Origin: an uncultured Oscillospiraceae bacterium
Lineage (GTDB): Bacteria; Bacillota; Clostridia; Oscillospirales; Oscillospiraceae
Assembly: GCA_910584805.1 (NCBI GenBank)
Contig: CAJUCB010000010.1
Coordinates: 25,344-31,787, forward strand
Length of the DNA: 6,444 nt
Direction: 5' to 3'
Translations under genes and position numbers: made by a program
Shown here: piece by piece, positions 5,739 through 6,444 of the stretch
Layout of the letters: each line of letters begins with the position of its first letter
Numbering within the stretch: position 1 is the stretch's first letter
The notes under the pieces: generated by a model
Told to the model about the DNA's origin: nothing
The model's database searches: none
What the model saw: only the letters and a program-made list of their open reading frames with translations

Positions 5739-6444
5739 ATGAAGGTACAGTTTATTCATTTTTATCCCAACCTGATGAACCTATATGGAAGCTATGGCAA
5801 TGTGTTAATTCTCAAACGCTATTTGGAAGCACTAGGGTGCCAGGTGGCGGTGGAGACCGTGGAACCCGGGCAGAGGCCGGAGGTAGCCCAGGCAGATTTT
5901 CTCTTCATGGGCGCCGGGACAGAGGGGAGCCAACGGGCGGCTATGGAGGTGCTCGCCCCTATGGGGCCAGAGATCAAGGCCGCAGCCCAGGATGGCAAGG
6001 TCATGTTTTTCGCCGGGACGGCCATGGAGCTGTTGGGTGCGGAAATCCAGGAGGCCGACGGCAGTGGTTACCAGGGCATTGGCCTGGGGAACTTCGTCAC
6101 GGAGCACACACGGGTGCGCACTGTGGGGGACGTGTACGGCTATACCGCCCTGTACCCAGAGGCTGTGGTGGGTTTCATGAACAAATGTGGTAGTGTCAAA
6201 GGGGTGGAAACGCCTTTGCTGACGGAAACGGCCTTGGGCTGGGGCAACGACGGCCCCAACCGCCCGGAGGGCTTCCATTGGAACAATGTTTTTGCCTCCC
6301 AACTCACCGGGCCGCTGTTGGGGAAGAACCCGAGGCTGTTGGAAACCGTGGCGGCGGCAATCTTTGCCCAGCAGGGAGAGCGGTTTCCGGATCAGCGGCC
6401 TGTCCTTCCCTGGGAAGTGGAGGCCTATGCCGTTACAGGGGCCG
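5739..6444 (+). CDS. gatD: GatD-like class I glutamine amidotransferase domain protein lacking catalytic Cys and His; 3' end outside window
   Basis: GatD normally hydrolyses glutamine and channels ammonia to MurT. The 235 visible residues cover almost the whole expected length (S. aureus GatD about 243). The ATG at 5739 has AAGGAG at 5724-5729 inside the murT tail and lies 3 bp after the murT stop, so translation is probably coupled. Family landmarks are present: HFYPNLMNLYGSYGN at the N-terminus, FLFMGAGTEGSQ (54-65), GIGLGNFVTE, R127 (at the position of the glutamine-binding Arg128 of S. aureus GatD), VVGFMN, ALGWGNDG and LTGPLLGKNP. The nucleophile elbow, recalled as LTICGGYQFLG in S. aureus, reads FFAGTAMELLG here, so the catalytic Cys becomes Gly93 (6015-6017). 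The catalytic His of YLHGPILPKN becomes Thr190 (QLTGPLLGKN, 6306-6308). The frame is uninterrupted and the flanks are conserved, so this looks like a maintained but glutaminase-dead protein. A role as scaffold or altered enzyme is inference. Confidence 0.85.
   Translation, partial: MKVQFIHFYPNLMNLYGSYGNVLILKRYLEALGCQVAVETVEPGQRPEVAQADFLFMGAGTEGSQRAAMEVLAPMGPEIKAAAQDGKVMFFAGTAMELLGAEIQEADGSGYQGIGLGNFVTEHTRVRTVGDVYGYTALYPEAVVGFMNKCGSVKGVETPLLTETALGWGNDGPNRPEGFHWNNVFASQLTGPLLGKNPRLLETVAAAIFAQQGERFPDQRPVLPWEVEAYAVTGA

Noticed and set aside
5832..6302. 156-codon minus-strand open frame and a 118-codon plus-strand frame (5837-6193) overlapping gatD, considered as real genes or as signs of a gatD frameshift
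   Set aside because: The gatD frame runs unbroken from its ATG to the window edge with family motifs on both sides of the region; the competing frames show no domain.

Overview
The window looks like a chromosomal segment from a strict anaerobe of the Firmicutes, most likely a gut clostridium of the Oscillospiraceae type. The reasons are a single-chain pyruvate:ferredoxin oxidoreductase, a Gram-positive VanRS-class two-component system, a MurT/GatD pair (a Gram-positive peptidoglycan function), AGGAG-type ribosome binding sites and fairly GC-rich coding sequence. The genus assignment is an inference. All comparisons with reference proteins below were made from memory, not by a search.

Layout, all on the + strand: (1) 2-2269, the C-terminal two thirds of nifJ, cut by the left edge and closed by a strong hairpin terminator (2284-2323). 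(2) 2270-2433, a promoter region with an 11-bp-period direct repeat (TTAGGA-N5-TTAACC). (3) vanR (2434-3135) and vanS (3128-4291), overlapping by 8 bp and very close in sequence to the VanA-type regulator and sensor kinase. (4) 4288-4412, a second, better TTAGGA-N5-TTAGGA repeat that overlaps the vanS stop codon, followed by a long hairpin in the leader of the next gene. (5) murT (4413-5735), then gatD 3 bp later (5739 to the right edge, 3' end missing). There is no convincing minus-strand gene, RNA gene, mobile element or CRISPR array.

How the parts may work together: the VanRS pair probably senses a glycopeptide or cell-wall stress. Matching repeat pairs lie in front of both vanR and murT, which suggests that VanR~P activates its own operon and the murT-gatD operon. 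No vanH, vanA/vanB or vanX gene is visible. The usual effector, D-Ala-D-Lac ligation, is therefore replaced at this position by a lipid II amidotransferase-like pair.

The most notable point is that this pair appears to have lost its glutaminase chemistry. In GatD the catalytic Cys and His positions are Gly93 and Thr190. In MurT the Asp that completes the triad from the partner subunit aligns with Glu357, beside a rewritten and longer loop. The MurT ATP-binding motifs and zinc ribbon, and the GatD fold and glutamine-site Arg, are kept. I read this as a diverged MurT/GatD-like pair under VanRS control, possibly carrying out a different lipid II or cell-wall modification. This is a hypothesis, not an established system.
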